This document shows, piece after piece, positions 26,527-34,708 of a stretch of 64,000 nucleotides of DNA. Source of the DNA: Streptomyces sp. CB01580 (GTDB lineage Bacteria > Actinomycetota > Actinomycetes > Streptomycetales > Streptomycetaceae); assembly GCF_001905795.1 (NCBI RefSeq), contig NZ_LIXJ01000012.1:157512-221511 (forward strand), in the 5' to 3' direction. Made by a program: the position numbers and the translations under genes. Positions within the stretch are counted from its first letter, which is position 1, and every line of letters begins with the position of its first letter. The notes beneath the pieces were generated by a model, which did no database searches, was not told where the DNA came from, and saw only the letters and a program-made list of their open reading frames with translations.

Positions 26527-27024
26527 GTGTCCGTGTCCGTGTCCCGTGCGCAGTGGTGCTGCCTGACGGCGGTGCTCGCGGTCGTACTGGTGCTGTTCTG
26601 CGGCCAGGGAAGGACTGCCGCGGGCGACGGCCGCCCGGTCGCGCGGGCGGCCATGGGTGCGGAGACCGTCGCGGACGCAGGGGCTTCCGCAGGCGCGAGG
26701 GCTTCCTCGGACGCCGAGGCGGTGGACGCGGCCGCGACTGTCACTGTCACCCCGAGTGACACTGACACTGACGTGGTCGTCGCCCCGGACTCGGCTTCGT
26801 ACCCCGGCCCTGTCCCCGGATGCGGCAAGAGCAGGAACACGGACGACGCGCCCGCCCTGCCGGGGCGGGCCCGCGCCGGGGTCGACCAGGCGCCCGGCCT
26901 CGCCCAATGGGGGCTGTCCGCCGCCACCGGCCCGGAGTCGGTCGGTCCGCGCATCCGGATACGACCGAGAGGCCCGGCAGCTGCCGCGCCCACCCTCGTG
27001 GAGCTCTCCGTACTGAGGGTGTAG
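26527..27024 (+). CDS. small secreted or membrane-anchored protein of unknown function
   Basis: A 165-residue protein starting at a GTG with GGAAAGG nine bases upstream. Residues 8-28 (QWCCLTAVLAVVLVLFCG) form a hydrophobic signal or anchor with a cysteine near its end, though not a clean lipobox. The remainder is Ala/Gly/Asp-rich, contains a TVTVTPSDTDTD stretch, and ends PTLVELSVLRV. No family is recognised. The adjacent DsbA-like gene 58 bp downstream suggests a shared extracytoplasmic setting, but a functional link is speculative. Confidence 0.65.
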   Translation: MSVSVSRAQWCCLTAVLAVVLVLFCGQGRTAAGDGRPVARAAMGAETVADAGASAGARASSDAEAVDAAATVTVTPSDTDTDVVVAPDSASYPGPVPGCGKSRNTDDAPALPGRARAGVDQAPGLAQWGLSAATGPESVGPRIRIRPRGPAAAAPTLVELSVLRV

Positions 27025-27082
27025 ACGGCGGCCCCGCCCGCCGTCCTCGTTCTCCTTCCACGCCACCCGTACGGAGTTCTGC

Positions 27083-27940
27083 ATGTCCACGTCCAGTTCG
27101 AATTCCAAGCCGAAGCCCAAGCCCGCGTCCAAATCCGCTCCCCGGTCCGGAGCCAAGTCGTCGCGCACGTCGTCGTCCAGGAAGCCGCTGCTCTACGGGG
27201 CCGCGGTCGTGATCGCCGCCGCGGCGCTCGGCTTTGTCTCCTACCGGGCCACCGCCCCCGACCACTCCAAGTCCTCTTCGTCCTCGTCGGCCGCCGACGT
27301 CACCACGGACCCGGACACCGAGGTCTACCCGGAGCTGGAGAAGCTCGCCCGGCGCGACGCCGACGACCGGCTTGCGCTGGGCCGGGCGGACGCGCCCGTC
27401 GTCCTCGTCGAGTACGCCGACTTCAAGTGCGGCTACTGCGGCAAGTTCGCCCGCGACACCGAACCCGCCCTGGTGAAGAAGTACGTCGACAACGGCACGC
27501 TGCGCATCGAGTGGCGCAACTTCCCGATCTTCGGAGCCGAGTCCGAGGCTGCCGCCCGCGCGGCCTGGGCCGCCGGGCAACAGGGCCGCTTCTGGCAGTT
27601 CCACAGCGCCGCGTACGCCGAGGGGGCTCTGGAGAAGGGGTTCGGCAAGGCCCGGCTGAAGGCCCTCGCCCAGCAGGCCGGAGTCCCCGACCTCGAACGG
27701 TTCGCGCGCGACGCGGACAGCCCGGCCGCCTCCGAGGCAGTGAGCAAGGACCAGGAGCAGGGGTACGGGATCGGCGCGACCTCCACCCCGTCGTTCCTGG
27801 TCAACGGCCGTCCGATCGCCGGGGCCCAGCCGACGGAGACCTTCGTCCAGGTCATCGAGGCGGCGGCCGAGAAGGCCCGCGCCTCCACGCCCCGACCCGG
27901 GAGCACCGGGACCGACAGCACCGGAAGCGGCACGGAATGA
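27083..27940 (+). CDS. DsbA-family membrane-anchored thiol oxidoreductase
   Basis: A 285-residue thioredoxin-fold protein anchored by one membrane helix (about 36-52) after a Ser/Lys-rich cytosolic start. The redox motif is CGYC at 116-119 in YADFKCGYCGKFA. The cis-proline region is TSTPSFLVNGRPIAGAQ near 235-250. It should form or exchange disulfides in exported proteins. Its ATGA overlap with the ccdA-like gene indicates a coupled thiol-redox unit in which the CcdA partner passes electrons across the membrane. Confidence 0.92.
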   Translation: MSTSSSNSKPKPKPASKSAPRSGAKSSRTSSSRKPLLYGAAVVIAAAALGFVSYRATAPDHSKSSSSSSAADVTTDPDTEVYPELEKLARRDADDRLALGRADAPVVLVEYADFKCGYCGKFARDTEPALVKKYVDNGTLRIEWRNFPIFGAESEAAARAAWAAGQQGRFWQFHSAAYAEGALEKGFGKARLKALAQQAGVPDLERFARDADSPAASEAVSKDQEQGYGIGATSTPSFLVNGRPIAGAQPTETFVQVIEAAAEKARASTPRPGSTGTDSTGSGTE

Positions 27941-28848
27941 CGGCCGACATCGGCTACTTCGCGGCCTTCCTCGGCGGGCTGCTCGCCCTGGTCAGTCCGT
28001 GCAGCGCCCTGCTGCTGCCGGCCTTCTTCGCGTACTCCATCGATTCCGCCTCGCGGCTGCTGGCCCGCACCGGCATCTTCTACGCAGGGCTCGCCACCAC
28101 CCTGGTCCCGCTCGGTGCCGCGGGCTCGTACGCCGGACGGCTCTTCTACGGCCACCGCGACGCGCTCGTCCTCGGCGCCGGATGGCTGATCATCGCGCTC
28201 GGTGTCGCGCAGATCGTCGGCCTGGGCTTCGCCTCGCGCCGGATCGCCGAGCTCAGCGGCCGGATCCGTCCGACCACCGCCGTTTCGGTGTACGCGCTGG
28301 GCGCCGTATACGGACTGGCCGGTTTCTGTGCGGGACCGATCCTCGGCAGCGTCCTCACCGTGGCGGCGGTCAGCGGCAGCCCGGTCTACGGCGGGCTGCT
28401 GCTCGCCGTCTACGCCCTCGGCATGGCGGTCCCGCTCTTCCTGCTCGCCCTGCTCTGGGAGCGGTTCGAGCTGGGCCGCCGGGCCTGGCTGCGTGGCCGC
28501 GCCTTCCGGCTCGGCCGTTTCGAACTGCACACCACGACGCTGCTGTCCGGGCTCTTCTTCATCGGTCTCGGCGTGCTGTTCCTGGTGTACGACGGGACGA
28601 CCGCGCTGCCCGGGCTGCTGGGCGTGGACCAGTCGTTCGCCGTCGAGCAGTGGGCCCAGCGCGCCGGGGAACGGGTGTCGGACGGGTCGGCCCTGGTCGC
28701 CGTGGTCGTGGTGGTGCTGCTGATCCTGGCGGTACGGGTCCGGCGCGGCCGACGTACGGCCGGCGGGACGGGACCGGCCGACGAGGCCGGACAGGGAGGT
28801 GGGACCGGACCGGGCGGCATGAACGCGGCCGACCACGAAGAGGCGTGA
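27937..28848 (+). CDS. CcdA-like cytochrome c biogenesis / thiol-electron transporter
   Basis: A 303-residue polytopic protein with about seven hydrophobic segments between residues 5 and 270. The first helix carries the CcdA/DsbD-type proline-cysteine motif LVSPCSALLLPAF, and the second catalytic cysteine is in GLAGFCAGPILGS. CcdA proteins shuttle reducing equivalents from cytoplasmic thioredoxin to extracytoplasmic thiol proteins. The partner here is the DsbA-like protein whose stop it overlaps. The C-terminal 35 residues are a Gly/Arg-rich cytosolic tail. Confidence 0.92.
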   Translation: MTADIGYFAAFLGGLLALVSPCSALLLPAFFAYSIDSASRLLARTGIFYAGLATTLVPLGAAGSYAGRLFYGHRDALVLGAGWLIIALGVAQIVGLGFASRRIAELSGRIRPTTAVSVYALGAVYGLAGFCAGPILGSVLTVAAVSGSPVYGGLLLAVYALGMAVPLFLLALLWERFELGRRAWLRGRAFRLGRFELHTTTLLSGLFFIGLGVLFLVYDGTTALPGLLGVDQSFAVEQWAQRAGERVSDGSALVAVVVVVLLILAVRVRRGRRTAGGTGPADEAGQGGGTGPGGMNAADHEEA

Positions 28849-28854
28849 CACGGC

Positions 28855-28883
28855 GAAGGCCCCGTCCATCGGACGGGGCCTTC
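28855..28883. terminator. bidirectional terminator between ccdA-like gene and tRNA operon
   Basis: A perfect GAAGGCCCCGTCC / GGACGGGGCCTTC stem with an ATC loop lies between the rightward ccdA-like gene and the leftward tRNA operon. Confidence 0.85.
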
Positions 28884-28889
28884 GGGTGG

Positions 28890-28963
28890 TGGCTGGGGCC
28901 GGGATCGAACCGGCGACCTATCGCTTTTCAGGCGATCGCTCGTACCAACTGAGCTACCCAGCC
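28890..28963 (-). tRNA. tRNA-Phe(GAA), CCA encoded
   Basis: A 74-nt cloverleaf: acceptor GGCTGGG/CCCAGCC, D-loop with GG, anticodon loop CTGAAAA (GAA), T-loop TTCGATC, discriminator A. The next three bases (28887-28889) encode CCA, unlike the other tRNAs in this window. Last gene of a Glu-Asp-Phe operon. Confidence 0.97.
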
Positions 28964-28985
28964 ACGCAGCTCACAGGAGCTGCAG

Positions 28986-29060
28986 CGGTCCTGACGGGAT
29001 TTGAACCCGCGGCCTCCACCTTGACAGGGTGGCGAGCACTCCAAACTGCTCCACAGGACC
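28986..29060 (-). tRNA. tRNA-Asp(GTC), in Glu-Asp-Phe operon
   Basis: Identical over all 75 bases to the single tRNA-Asp at 21966-22040. It is the middle gene of a leftward tRNA operon. Confidence 0.97.
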
Positions 29061-29098
29061 AAGCTGTTGTGCGACTAAGTGTCGCACAAGGTTGTGCG

Positions 29099-29171
29099 TG
29101 CCCCCAACGGGATTCGAACCCGTGCTACCGCCTTGAAAGGGCGGCGTCCTGGGCCACTAGACGATGAGGGC
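29099..29171 (-). tRNA. tRNA-Glu(TTC)
   Basis: A 73-nt cloverleaf: acceptor GCCCTCA/TGGGGGC with one G-U pair, anticodon loop CTTTCAA (UUC), T-loop TTCGAAT, discriminator A, no encoded CCA. First gene of the Glu-Asp-Phe operon. Confidence 0.97.
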
Positions 29172-29474
29172 CTAACGACTGGCACTGCTGCTTCACCCCA
29201 AGGGGTTCCGCTTCTTCTTCGATCTTCGGCAGGTGATCTCCGGGATCTCAGAACGGTCAAGCCCTGACCGGCGCCCTTGGGCACGACGCAGACTGTACTA
29301 CGGCGTTTCGGCGTCGGCCAAACCGAATAGGCGTGGCAGCGGTCCGGCGGTGGACGGCCGCTGACCTCGTCCGTCGTCCGCCGCCGTCGTCCGCCGCCGC
29401 ATGTCGTCGTCGCGTGCTGTCGTCCGTCCGGGGCGCGGTGGGCGGCCGTACAGGAGAACCGGGAGAATGGCGGC
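29172..29474. other. spacer upstream of the tRNA operon and zinc peptidase
   Basis: 303 bp without a gene. It contains the leftward tRNA promoter (29292-29321) and a repetitive CCGCCGTCGTCCGCCG segment before the rightward peptidase gene. Confidence 0.5.
29292..29321 (-). promoter_or_regulatory. promoter of the tRNA Glu-Asp-Phe operon
   Basis: Read on the reverse strand: TTGGCC (-35), an 18-bp spacer, TACAGT (-10). It lies about 120 bp before tRNA-Glu. The GTACAGTCTG context around the -10 is shared with the single tRNA-Asp promoter near 22080. Confidence 0.6.
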
Positions 29475-29825
29475 GTGCTGGAGATGACGCGCGAGGAGTT
29501 CGAGGAACTGGTCGCCGAGGCCCTGGACCGGATCCCGCCGGAGCTGACGCGGCTGATGGACAACGTCGCGGTGTTCGTCGAGGACGAACCGGACCCGGCC
29601 GATCCGGAACTGCTCGGACTGTACGAGGGCACGCCGCTCACCGAGCGCGGCGAGTGGTACGCGGGAGTGCTGCCGGACCGGATCACGATCTATCGCGGGC
29701 CGACGCTGCGGATGTGCGAGTCGCGTGACGACGTGGTCGCGGAGACCGAGATCACGGTCGTCCACGAGATCGCCCATCACTTCGGCATCGACGACGAGAG
29801 GCTGCACGCGCTCGGTTACGGGTGA
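29475..29825 (+). CDS. minimal zincin-like metallopeptidase
   Basis: A 116-residue protein of the family annotated as metallopeptidase family protein (DUF1025-like). The zinc site HEIAHHFGIDD begins at H97 with catalytic E98 and third ligand D106, a HExxHxxGxxD metzincin-like pattern. The N-terminus MTREEFEELVAEALDRIPPEL and GLYEGTPLTER are family hallmarks. The GTG at 29475 has a GGGAG site 10 bases upstream; the ATG nine bases later is an alternative start. No signal peptide, so it acts in the cytosol; substrates are unknown. Confidence 0.88.
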   Translation: MLEMTREEFEELVAEALDRIPPELTRLMDNVAVFVEDEPDPADPELLGLYEGTPLTERGEWYAGVLPDRITIYRGPTLRMCESRDDVVAETEITVVHEIAHHFGIDDERLHALGYG

Positions 29826-30451
29826 GCACGCGTCCGCCGGGTGCGTGTCCGCCGAGAGAGTGTCCGCCGGGCGCGCCGAGGCGTACCGCGTCGCGCATGC
29901 GGGCGTACTGCTGTGACCGGGAAGGTTCACCGGCTCGCGACGCCCGGCACGGCACCTCGCGGTGTTGTCGCATCACCCGCGTACGTCCAGTACGCGGACG
30001 ATGCTCCGCCTTGCGATGCACCGCACCGGACGCCGCGAGCCACCCGGCAAACCTTCCCGGTCACAGCAGTACGCGCGGTGCGTGGTGCGTACGGACGAGC
30101 GCGTGCGGGCGCGCGTCGAGGTGGTCCGGGGTGTGTTGCGTGCGGTGGGTGCGCGTCGCGAGTGGTCGCGGCACGGCGGGCAGGCGGTGAATGCGCGCGG
30201 GGCACCGGTGAAACACGCGTGCGGTGCGGGTGACGTGCGAGAGGCACGTGGGCGGGGTGAGAGGCGTGTCCCCGGCGGGGCAACGGGAGTTGGGCACGTT
30301 GGGCGCGGGGCCGGGGCTCCGGTCGTGCCGCTCGGCCCGTGCCTCCTTCCTCTTCCTCCTCTTCCTCCTCGGCCTTCTTCCCTCCCCGTCCCGCTTCTTC
30401 TTCCGTGTCTCCTCCTTCTCGCCTCTCCCCGCACCTCCGGAGGTACCGCCC
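29826..30451. other. 626-bp non-coding region with long palindrome and polypyrimidine tract
   Basis: Open frames here are shadows. Two structures dominate: a 172-bp near-palindrome (29903-30074) and, at about 30342-30438, a tract about 90% C/T that ends at the ribosome site of the next lipoprotein gene. Between them lies GTGCG-rich simple sequence. Confidence 0.6.
29903..30074. repeat. 172-bp near-palindromic element
   Basis: The ends GCGTACTGCTGTGACC and GGTCACAGCAGTACGC are exact complements, continuing through GGGAAGGTT/AACCTTCCC. The centre is a perfect CCGCGTAC-GTCCA-GTACGCGG hairpin (29977-29997). The arms in between match imperfectly with small gaps. A GCGG tetramer flanks both outer ends. 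It encodes no protein and looks like a small mobile palindromic (MITE/REP-type) element or a large structured RNA. Confidence 0.8.
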
Positions 30452-31051
30452 GTGCGCCAGTTGTCCCCTTCCGCCCGTTGGGCGGCCGTCATCGCGGTGA
30501 CGGTCGCCACGTCCACCGGCTGCATGAGCATCGGCGACGACGGGGGCAAGCCGCCGTCGAAGCCCTCGTCCGATCCGAAGGGGAGCGCGGCCGAGCCGGA
30601 CGGCGACACGGTGTCCGGCACGGGCGGCTCCCGTACCAAGGGCGGGCGCGCCGAGGCGCACTCCGAGCGGGAGGCGGCCGAGTCCGCGCGGCCGAGCGGT
30701 TCCGCCGCCCCTTCGGGGTCGCCGGGTGCCCGGCCCAGGGCGGAGCGGAGCGAGGAGGCGGGCGCACCGGCCGAGCCGGGCGCTCCGGCGCCGGGGCGGG
30801 GCGGCGGACAGCCGGAGCCCGAGCCCTCGCAGCCGGGCTCCGAGGTGCCGCAGCGGCCCGAGCCCACGCCGTCGCCGTCCGAGCCGCCGGCCCCCGAGCC
30901 GCCTGCCTCGCCCCGACCGGAGCCCTCGGAGCCGGCGCCGCAGCCGTCCGCCTCCTCGGCGGTCGAGCTCCGCGCCTACGCGATGAGCCTGCCGAGCGAG
31001 GCGGCGCAGGCGCGGACGCCGGAGGCCGCGGCCCAGGAGGAACCGGCGTAG
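30452..31051 (+). CDS. proline/glutamate-rich lipoprotein
   Basis: A 199-residue exported lipoprotein. The GTG start follows a CCGGAGG site. The signal is RQLSPSARWAAVIAVTVATSTGC, with Cys about residue 24 as lipidation site. The remainder is entirely low-complexity: charged Ser/Gly/Glu to residue 100, then a Pro/Glu/Ser-rich segment (repeats of PEP and PSEPP) likely to span the cell wall. No folded domain or family is recognised. It precedes the DEAD-box helicase gene by 288 bp and probably ends its own transcript. Confidence 0.75.
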   Translation: MRQLSPSARWAAVIAVTVATSTGCMSIGDDGGKPPSKPSSDPKGSAAEPDGDTVSGTGGSRTKGGRAEAHSEREAAESARPSGSAAPSGSPGARPRAERSEEAGAPAEPGAPAPGRGGGQPEPEPSQPGSEVPQRPEPTPSPSEPPAPEPPASPRPEPSEPAPQPSASSAVELRAYAMSLPSEAAQARTPEAAAQEEPA

Positions 31052-31152
31052 CCGGGGCGTCCCGAAGGGGCGGATGTCCCGGAGAAGCCGCCGTTCCGGG
31101 GGAGTGGGCGGCCGGGAGCGAGGAGGCGCGGCGGGGGCGGAGGGAGGGCGGT

Positions 31153-31182
31153 TTGCGTGATGTGGGGGTGAGTGCGTATGGT
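31153..31182 (+). promoter_or_regulatory. promoter of the DEAD-box helicase gene
   Basis: TTGCGT (-35) and TATGGT (-10) are separated by 18 bp. The start would be near 31189, giving an mRNA leader of about 150 nt that contains a CGCGCC-GTGT-GGCGCG hairpin (31224-31239). A long structured leader is typical of self-regulated RNA helicase genes. Confidence 0.55.
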
Positions 31183-31339
31183 GGTAGATCGTTTGATCCC
31201 ATTGCCCGGCGCCGAAACAGAAGCGCGCCGTGTGGCGCGTACTCTCCCTTGCCGTGGCTGGACCGCATTGAGGCGGTCGAAATTGCGAATCACGGAGTTA
31301 CGGGCGCGTGCCGAGACTCCGGAAGGTTTCGCATTTCGC

Positions 31340-33562
31340 ATGTCAATTTCCAGTTCTGACCGCACCGTCATGCCCGAGAGCGTCGAGAACATCCAGGACG
31401 TCGAGAACGTCGCTGACGAGGAGTTCGCCGACGCCGACGAGTTCGTCGAGAGCGGCGAAGGGCTCGTCGAGGAAGCCGCCGACTCCCGCGCGCAGCGGGC
31501 CGACGACGACTCCGCCGACGAGGCCGGGTCGACCGTCACCTTCGCCGACCTGGGCCTGCCCGAGGGCATCGTCCGCAAGCTCGCGCAGAACGGCGTGACC
31601 ACGCCCTTCCCGATCCAGGCCGCGACCATCCCGGACGCCCTGGCCGGCAAGGACATCCTGGGCCGCGGACGCACCGGTTCCGGCAAGACCCTCTCCTTCG
31701 GTCTGCCGACGCTGGCCGCGCTGGCCGACGGCCACACGGAGAAGAAGAAGCCCCGCGCGGTCATCCTCACCCCGACCCGTGAGCTCGCGATGCAGGTCGC
31801 GGACGCGCTCCAGCCGTACGGCGACGTGCTCGGGCTGCGGATGAAGGTCGTCTGCGGCGGTACGTCGATGGGCAACCAGATCTACGCCCTGGAGCGCGGC
31901 GTCGACATCCTCGTCGCCACCCCGGGCCGACTGCGCGACATCATCAACCGGGGTGCCTGCTCCCTGGAGAACGTCCAGGTCGCCGTCCTCGACGAGGCCG
32001 ACCAGATGTCCGACCTGGGCTTCCTGCCCGAGGTCACCGAGCTGCTCGACCAGGTCCCGGCCGGCGGCCAGCGCATGCTCTTCTCCGCGACGATGGAGAA
32101 CGAGATCGGCACCCTGGTCCAGCGCTACCTGGACAACCCGGTGAGCCACGAGGTCGACAGCGCCCAGGGCAACGTCACGACCATGACGCACCACGTCCTC
32201 GTCGTGAAGCCGAAGGACAAGGCGCCGGTCACCTCCGCCATCGCCGCCCGCAAGGGCCGCACCATCATCTTCGTCCGCACCCAGCTGGGCGCCGACCGCA
32301 TCGCCGAGCAGCTCGTCGCGGCGGGCGTCAAGGCGGACGCCCTCCACGGCGGCATGACGCAGGGCGCCCGTACCCGCGTGCTCGCCGACTTCAAGGACGG
32401 TTACGTCAACGCGCTCGTCGCGACCGACGTCGCCGCCCGCGGCATCCACGTCGACGGCATCGACCTGGTGCTGAACGTGGACCCGGCCGGTGACCACAAG
32501 GACTACCTGCACCGTTCGGGCCGTACGGCCCGGGCCGGCAAGTCCGGTGTCGTCGTCTCGCTGGCGCTGCCGCACCAGCGCCGCCAGATCTTCCGGCTCA
32601 TGGAGGACGCGGGCGTCGAGGCTTCGCGCCACATCGTGGGCGGCGCGGGTGCCTTCGACTCGGAGGTTGCCGAGATCACCGGCGCCCGTTCGCTGACCGA
32701 GGTCCAGGCCGATTCCGCGAACAACGCCGCCAAGCAGGCCGAGCGCGAGGTCGTCGAGCTGACCAAGCAGCTGGAGCGCGTCCAGCGCCGCGCCGGCGAG
32801 CTGCGCGAGGAGGCGGACCGCCTGGTCGCGCGGGCCGCGCGCGAGCGGGGTGAGGACCCCGAGACCGCGATCGCCGAGGCCGCCGCGGAGGCCGAGGCCG
32901 CGATCGAGGCCGCCGTCTCCGTACCGGAGCAGCCCACGGCGCGGGACGACCGTCGCGACGAGCGTGGCAACTTCGAGCGCCGGGACAACCGGGGCGGCGA
33001 CCGCGGCGGGTACCGCGACCGGCGTGACGACCGCGGTGGCGACCGTGGTTTCCAGCGTCGTGACGACCGTTCGTCGGGTGGTTTCCGTCGTGACAACGAC
33101 CGTCCGTCCTTCGGCCGCGACCGGCGTGACGACCGTGGCGGTGACCGTGGTTTCCAGCGTCGTGACGACCGTTCGTCGGGTGGTTTCCGTCGTGACAACG
33201 ACCGTCCGTCCTTCGGCCGCGACCGTCGTGACGACCGTCCGTCGGGCGGCTACCGCTCCCACGACCGTCGCGACGACCGCGGTGGCCGCTCGTTCGAGCG
33301 TCGTGACAACGACCGTCCTTCCTTCGACCGCCGTGACAACGACCGCCCGTCGTTCAACCGGGACCGTCGCGACGAGCGTCCCTCCGGCGGCTTCCGCTCG
33401 GGCGGCAGCGACCGCCCGTTCAACCGGGACCGTCGCGACGACCGTCCCTCGGGCGGCTTCCGGTCCGGCGGCGACCGTCCGTACGGCCGGCGCGACGACC
33501 ACCGCGGCGCCGGTTCCTTCGGCCGCCGCGACGACAAGCCGCGCTGGAAGCGCAACGGCTGA
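31340..33562 (+). CDS. DEAD-box RNA helicase with RGG/RDD-repeat tail
   Basis: A 740-residue ATP-dependent RNA helicase. An acidic N-terminal 60 residues precede the core: Q-motif region near 68-95 (FADLGLPEGIVRKLAQNGVTTPFPIQ), Walker A GRTGSGKT (110-117), PTREL, DEAD, SAT, and C-terminal motifs VATDVAARGIH and HRSGRTARAGKSG. A Glu/Ala-rich helical linker leads to a disordered Arg/Asp/Gly tail (about 580-740) of repeated RRDDR, SSGGFRRDNDRPSFG units, including an exact-looking 34-residue (102-bp) tandem duplication. Such tails bind RNA and promote condensation. The start ATG has a weak, distant GGAAGG site. Confidence 0.95.
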   Translation: MSISSSDRTVMPESVENIQDVENVADEEFADADEFVESGEGLVEEAADSRAQRADDDSADEAGSTVTFADLGLPEGIVRKLAQNGVTTPFPIQAATIPDALAGKDILGRGRTGSGKTLSFGLPTLAALADGHTEKKKPRAVILTPTRELAMQVADALQPYGDVLGLRMKVVCGGTSMGNQIYALERGVDILVATPGRLRDIINRGACSLENVQVAVLDEADQMSDLGFLPEVTELLDQVPAGGQRMLFSATMENEIGTLVQRYLDNPVSHEVDSAQGNVTTMTHHVLVVKPKDKAPVTSAIAARKGRTIIFVRTQLGADRIAEQLVAAGVKADALHGGMTQGARTRVLADFKDGYVNALVATDVAARGIHVDGIDLVLNVDPAGDHKDYLHRSGRTARAGKSGVVVSLALPHQRRQIFRLMEDAGVEASRHIVGGAGAFDSEVAEITGARSLTEVQADSANNAAKQAEREVVELTKQLERVQRRAGELREEADRLVARAARERGEDPETAIAEAAAEAEAAIEAAVSVPEQPTARDDRRDERGNFERRDNRGGDRGGYRDRRDDRGGDRGFQRRDDRSSGGFRRDNDRPSFGRDRRDDRGGDRGFQRRDDRSSGGFRRDNDRPSFGRDRRDDRPSGGYRSHDRRDDRGGRSFERRDNDRPSFDRRDNDRPSFNRDRRDERPSGGFRSGGSDRPFNRDRRDDRPSGGFRSGGDRPYGRRDDHRGAGSFGRRDDKPRWKRNG

Positions 33563-33605
33563 ACGCGCCGAACGCGTCGGCTGTGCTGAACGCGCTGAAC
33601 GATGA

Positions 33606-33627
33606 GGCGGACCGCTGAAGGTCCGCC
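33606..33627 (+). terminator. hairpin after helicase gene
   Basis: GGCGGACC-N6-GGTCCGCC, 44 bp after the stop. The first of two stem-loops. Confidence 0.6.
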
Positions 33628-33647
33628 GCATCGACCGGAGTTCTCCG

Positions 33648-33690
33648 GAAGGCGGGCCCGCTCTTCATGAGCGGGCCCGCCTTTCTTTTC
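33648..33690 (+). terminator. intrinsic terminator of the DEAD-box helicase gene
   Basis: An AAGGCGGGCCCGCT / AGCGGGCCCGCCTT stem is followed by TTCTTTTC. Perfect arms and a T-rich end. Confidence 0.85.
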
Positions 33691-33770
33691 GCTTTCCCCG
33701 CATGCGCAACCGCTGTCAGGATCCGGCGACTCGGGGCAGGAGGAGGGGCGCTGCCGGGGGCGGGGAGGGG

Positions 33771-34284
33771 GCTCCACGCGAACGGCGCACAGGCCGAGCG
33801 GGTCCCGTGCGACGCCGGTGACCGCGTGCCGCTGCGCGCCACCGGCAACGGCCACGTGGGCCGGTTCTTCGTGAACGACGGTCAGGAACGCGCCCAGATC
33901 CGGCTGACGGGGAACAGCTACCACTCCGCCGCCGAAGCCGCCGTGACGGGCGGCCGGTTCGTCGACGCCACGGGACGCTTCTCGTCCACGAAGCGGCCTC
34001 GACCGGCAAGCAGTACGTCGACGCCGTCTCCGAGCACCGCTCGGCGAACATATGGACGCCCCGGTCCATCGCCGCCGCCTCCGTGCGGGGACAGGTCCTG
34101 TGGGCGGCGCGTTCACGAAGATCGTCGGCGCGGTGACCTCGACGGCGACGGACACGGCGACGTGCCGGCCCGCCGCAAGGAGGGCCCGCTCTACCGCTAC
34201 GACGGCAACGCCAACGGTAAGGGCTCCTTCGGCTCGCGCACGAAGATCGCCAAGAGCCGGCAGGGGTACAAGGGTGCCTTCTGA
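33771..34284 (+). pseudogene. decayed secreted protein with VCBS/FG-GAP-like C-terminal repeat
   Basis: Coding similarity jumps between frames. Residues such as ANGAQAERVPCDAGDRVPLRATGNGHVGRFFVNDGQERAQIRLTG are in the frame ending at 34284. Near 33985 the sense shifts to the third frame (EAASTGKQYVDAVSEHRSANIWTPRSIAAASV). Near 34105 it shifts again (GGAFTKIVG), and from about 34137 it returns to the first frame with GDLDGDGHGDV and YRYDGNANGKGSFGSRTKI, the calcium-loop VCBS/FG-GAP pattern. No signal peptide remains. At least two frameshifts plus loss of the 5' end make it a pseudogene. Confidence 0.75.
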
Positions 34285-34421
34285 CCCACCCCGTTCCCAC
34301 CCCCGTCCCCACCCCCTCGATCCCGCCACGACGGGGGCGATCCCGCCACGACGGGGCCCGGCTGCCGATACCCGATCGGCGGCCGGGCCGCGGCGGGCTA
34401 TGCTCAGGGGTGGTTCGGCGA

Positions 34422-34494
34422 GGGCCGTTAGCTCAATTGGCAGAGCAGCGGACTTTTAATCCGTTGGTTGTGGGTTCGAGTCCCACACGGCCTA
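34422..34494 (+). tRNA. tRNA-Lys(TTT)
   Basis: A 73-nt cloverleaf: acceptor GGGCCGT/ACGGCCT with a G-U first pair, anticodon loop CTTTTAA (UUU), T-loop TTCGAGT, discriminator A, no encoded CCA. A TATGCT -10 (34399-34404) lies 18 bp upstream. Confidence 0.97.
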
Positions 34495-34708
34495 CCCTCT
34501 CAGCCCCGGCTCGGAGTACATCCGGTCGGGGCCGAATCCGTTTCAGGACCTCCCGCCCACCGTGCCTCGGCCTCGCGGTCCGCGGGCTTCCCGGTCTCCG
34601 AACCTCCTGAGTTCTCCCGATCTCCCGGGTTCTCCGAACTTTCCGGCTTCACGGCTCCGTGGTGGCCCGGTCCGGGCGTGGGCGTCTCGGTTGAGGGGGC
34701 GCCTCGGT

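Noticed and set aside
28886..29171. tRNA genes as integration sites of a mobile element
   Set aside because: No integrase, relaxase or partial tRNA repeat lies near any tRNA in the window.
32990..33540. Repeat array in DNA near 33 kb
   Set aside because: The repeats are in frame and encode the Arg/Asp/Gly tail of the RNA helicase.
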